In this document: piece after piece, positions 63,044 to 64,000 of the stretch
Layout: every line of letters begins with the position of its first letter
Numbering within the stretch: position 1 is the first letter of the stretch
Program-made: the position numbers and the translations under genes
Assembly: GCA_009602725.1 (NCBI GenBank)
Contig: WELB01000256.1
Location: 55,213 to 119,212 of the forward strand
DNA from: Spirogloea muscicola
Lineage: Eukaryota > Streptophyta > Zygnematophyceae > Spirogloeales > Spirogloeaceae
Direction: 5' to 3'
Length of the DNA stretch: 64,000 bases
Notes under the pieces: model-generated
Told to the model about the DNA's origin: nothing
Databases searched by the model: none
The model's input: only the letters and a program-made list of their open reading frames with translations

Positions 63044-63475
63044 TGAGTGGCTGAGTGCCAGTCTGTGTGCTGCCGGTAGTAGTGTGCATCTCAAGTGTGC
63101 TGAACCTGCTTGGGCGTTATGGACAGGCAGCCCCTTGTTGCTCCTGATAGGCCCATCAGTGATACCCACTATCTGTGGCAATGTTTGAGTTGTGGATTGG
63201 TTTGGTGAGCAAGAAAATCGCGTCGTAGGTAGCCCTTGGACATTCCAAAGCATTTCCTCGAATGAGAACTGCTGCTTGAGACCTATGTTCATGTTAGCCC
63301 GAGCTGCCCCAAGGGCAAGAGAACAGCATGGCCATGACAATCAGCGAACTGCAATGCTGGATCGCAGAATGGTGCAGAGAAAAGCTTTCCTATTGTGGTG
63401 TGTACCACTCGTACTGGTACCGTAACTAAAGTGAGCCGGAAAATCTCACTAGCACATACCATGTCGGCGCAGACT
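63044..63475. other. Convergent 3' spacer between malate synthase and glycerol kinase
   Basis: 432 bp between two facing 3' ends; nothing else was recognised. Confidence 0.6.
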
Positions 63476-64000
63476 TCAAGCCAAGTCAGCGAGAGCCAAT
63501 GATCGCTCCACCGCCGTGCACCAGGACAAGAACCTCCTCTCTCTCTGCTCCTCTTCGGTCTGGGGTGAGAAAGTGGTCAACTGGCCTCCTTGGAAGAGCT
63601 CCCCAAAGATCTGCTCCTCAGTCCAGACGTCAACAGCCAGACCAGCAGCTAGGGCGGCTCCTAGGGCTGTTGTTTCAACGTCAGCCGGCCGCACGACCTT
63701 TGATCCCAGCAGATCGGCCTGGTAACAAGAAGTACCCAGCAATCATCAGAACCACATTTAGGCAACTGGACAATGCCTTATGCCATCGCACATACTGGCA
63801 CCCTTAGACTGCCCTCAGACTGCCCGCCCAGTCTTCCAGCTTGGCTCAGTCTAAGAATTGCGCAGAAAGGTCTCATGAGCAATACAGTGCTAGCATGCAG
63901 GGCTGCGTACGCACTTGCAACTGCATGAGAAGGTCGTTGGAACTTGCTCCTCCATCAACATGCAACAAGAATTCGTCCCCGCTCTTCATGTCGCCAACGC
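63476..64000 (-). CDS. GK: Glycerol kinase, 3' part (continues beyond the window)
   Basis: FGGY-family kinase that phosphorylates glycerol to glycerol 3-phosphate. The last exon (63718-63476) gives ADLLGSKVVRP, VETTALGAALAAGLAVDVW and a tail ending TAVERSLALADLA. The exon before it (beyond 64000 to 63915) gives VDGGASSNDLLMQLQ, the hallmark DGGAS.N segment of the ATP-binding domain. The join is in phase and gives the usual LMQLQADLLG sequence. The N-terminal two-thirds lie outside the window. Confidence 0.92.

Noticed and set aside
1-64000. CRISPR arrays, rRNA genes, bacterial operons
   Set aside because: None seen; the window is intron-rich eukaryotic nuclear DNA.

Overview
The window is nuclear DNA of a eukaryote in the green lineage (Viridiplantae), probably a green or early streptophyte alga. 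The evidence is: plant-type homologues (two-domain cytidine deaminase, SKIP, an RH41-type helicase with a HIT zinc finger, DUF4336, KTI12/DRL1, a tubulin-ligase-like protein with an LRR insert); short GT-AG introns of about 100-300 bp in nearly every gene; TTTAGGG-type telomere-like motifs near gene starts; and very GC-rich first exons coding Ala/Gly/Pro runs. I cannot name the species.

Layout. 1-1836: repeats. 1837-3749 (+): cytidine deaminase. 6675-11848 (+): a predicted membrane RING-H2 ubiquitin ligase with EGF-like modules. 12943-14477 (+): first and last exons of the splicing factor SNW/SKIP without its core domain. 14803-16622 (-): tRNA-His guanylyltransferase THG1. 16787-21652 (+): TTLL12-like. 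21799-24570 (-): LEO1 of the PAF1 complex. 24823-26100 (+): COMMD4. 27467-29419 (-): Sec14/CRAL-TRIO protein. 29686-33312 (+): DDX59/RH41-type helicase. 35576-37705 (+): DUF4336 protein. 39548-about 40000 (-): DnaJ-type zinc-finger protein. About 40180-42332 (+): KTI12. 43242-46976 (-): a divergent phosphoglycerate kinase. 46977-50971: repeat-rich spacer. 50972-58786 (+): insulysin-type M16 protease in 26 exons. 59526-60094: a foldback element. 60173-63043 (+): malate synthase with a peroxisomal tail. 63476 to the window end (-): 3' part of glycerol kinase.

Genes are mostly housekeeping: RNA processing, transcription elongation, tRNA maturation (THG1, KTI12), protein turnover and carbon metabolism. 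Four adjacent pairs are head to head with about 160-270 bp between start codons (THG1/TTLL12, LEO1/COMMD4, Sec14/RH41) or with both starts hidden in an N gap (zinc-finger protein/KTI12). Malate synthase next to glycerol kinase fits two-carbon and glycerol use, but no operon logic applies.

Exon limits were read by hand from splice consensus, reading phase and family similarity; single-base errors are possible. The most unusual items are the EGF/RING-H2 protein, the SKIP locus lacking its core, the divergent PGK, a decayed tandem copy of an insulysin exon, and a foldback repeat family.
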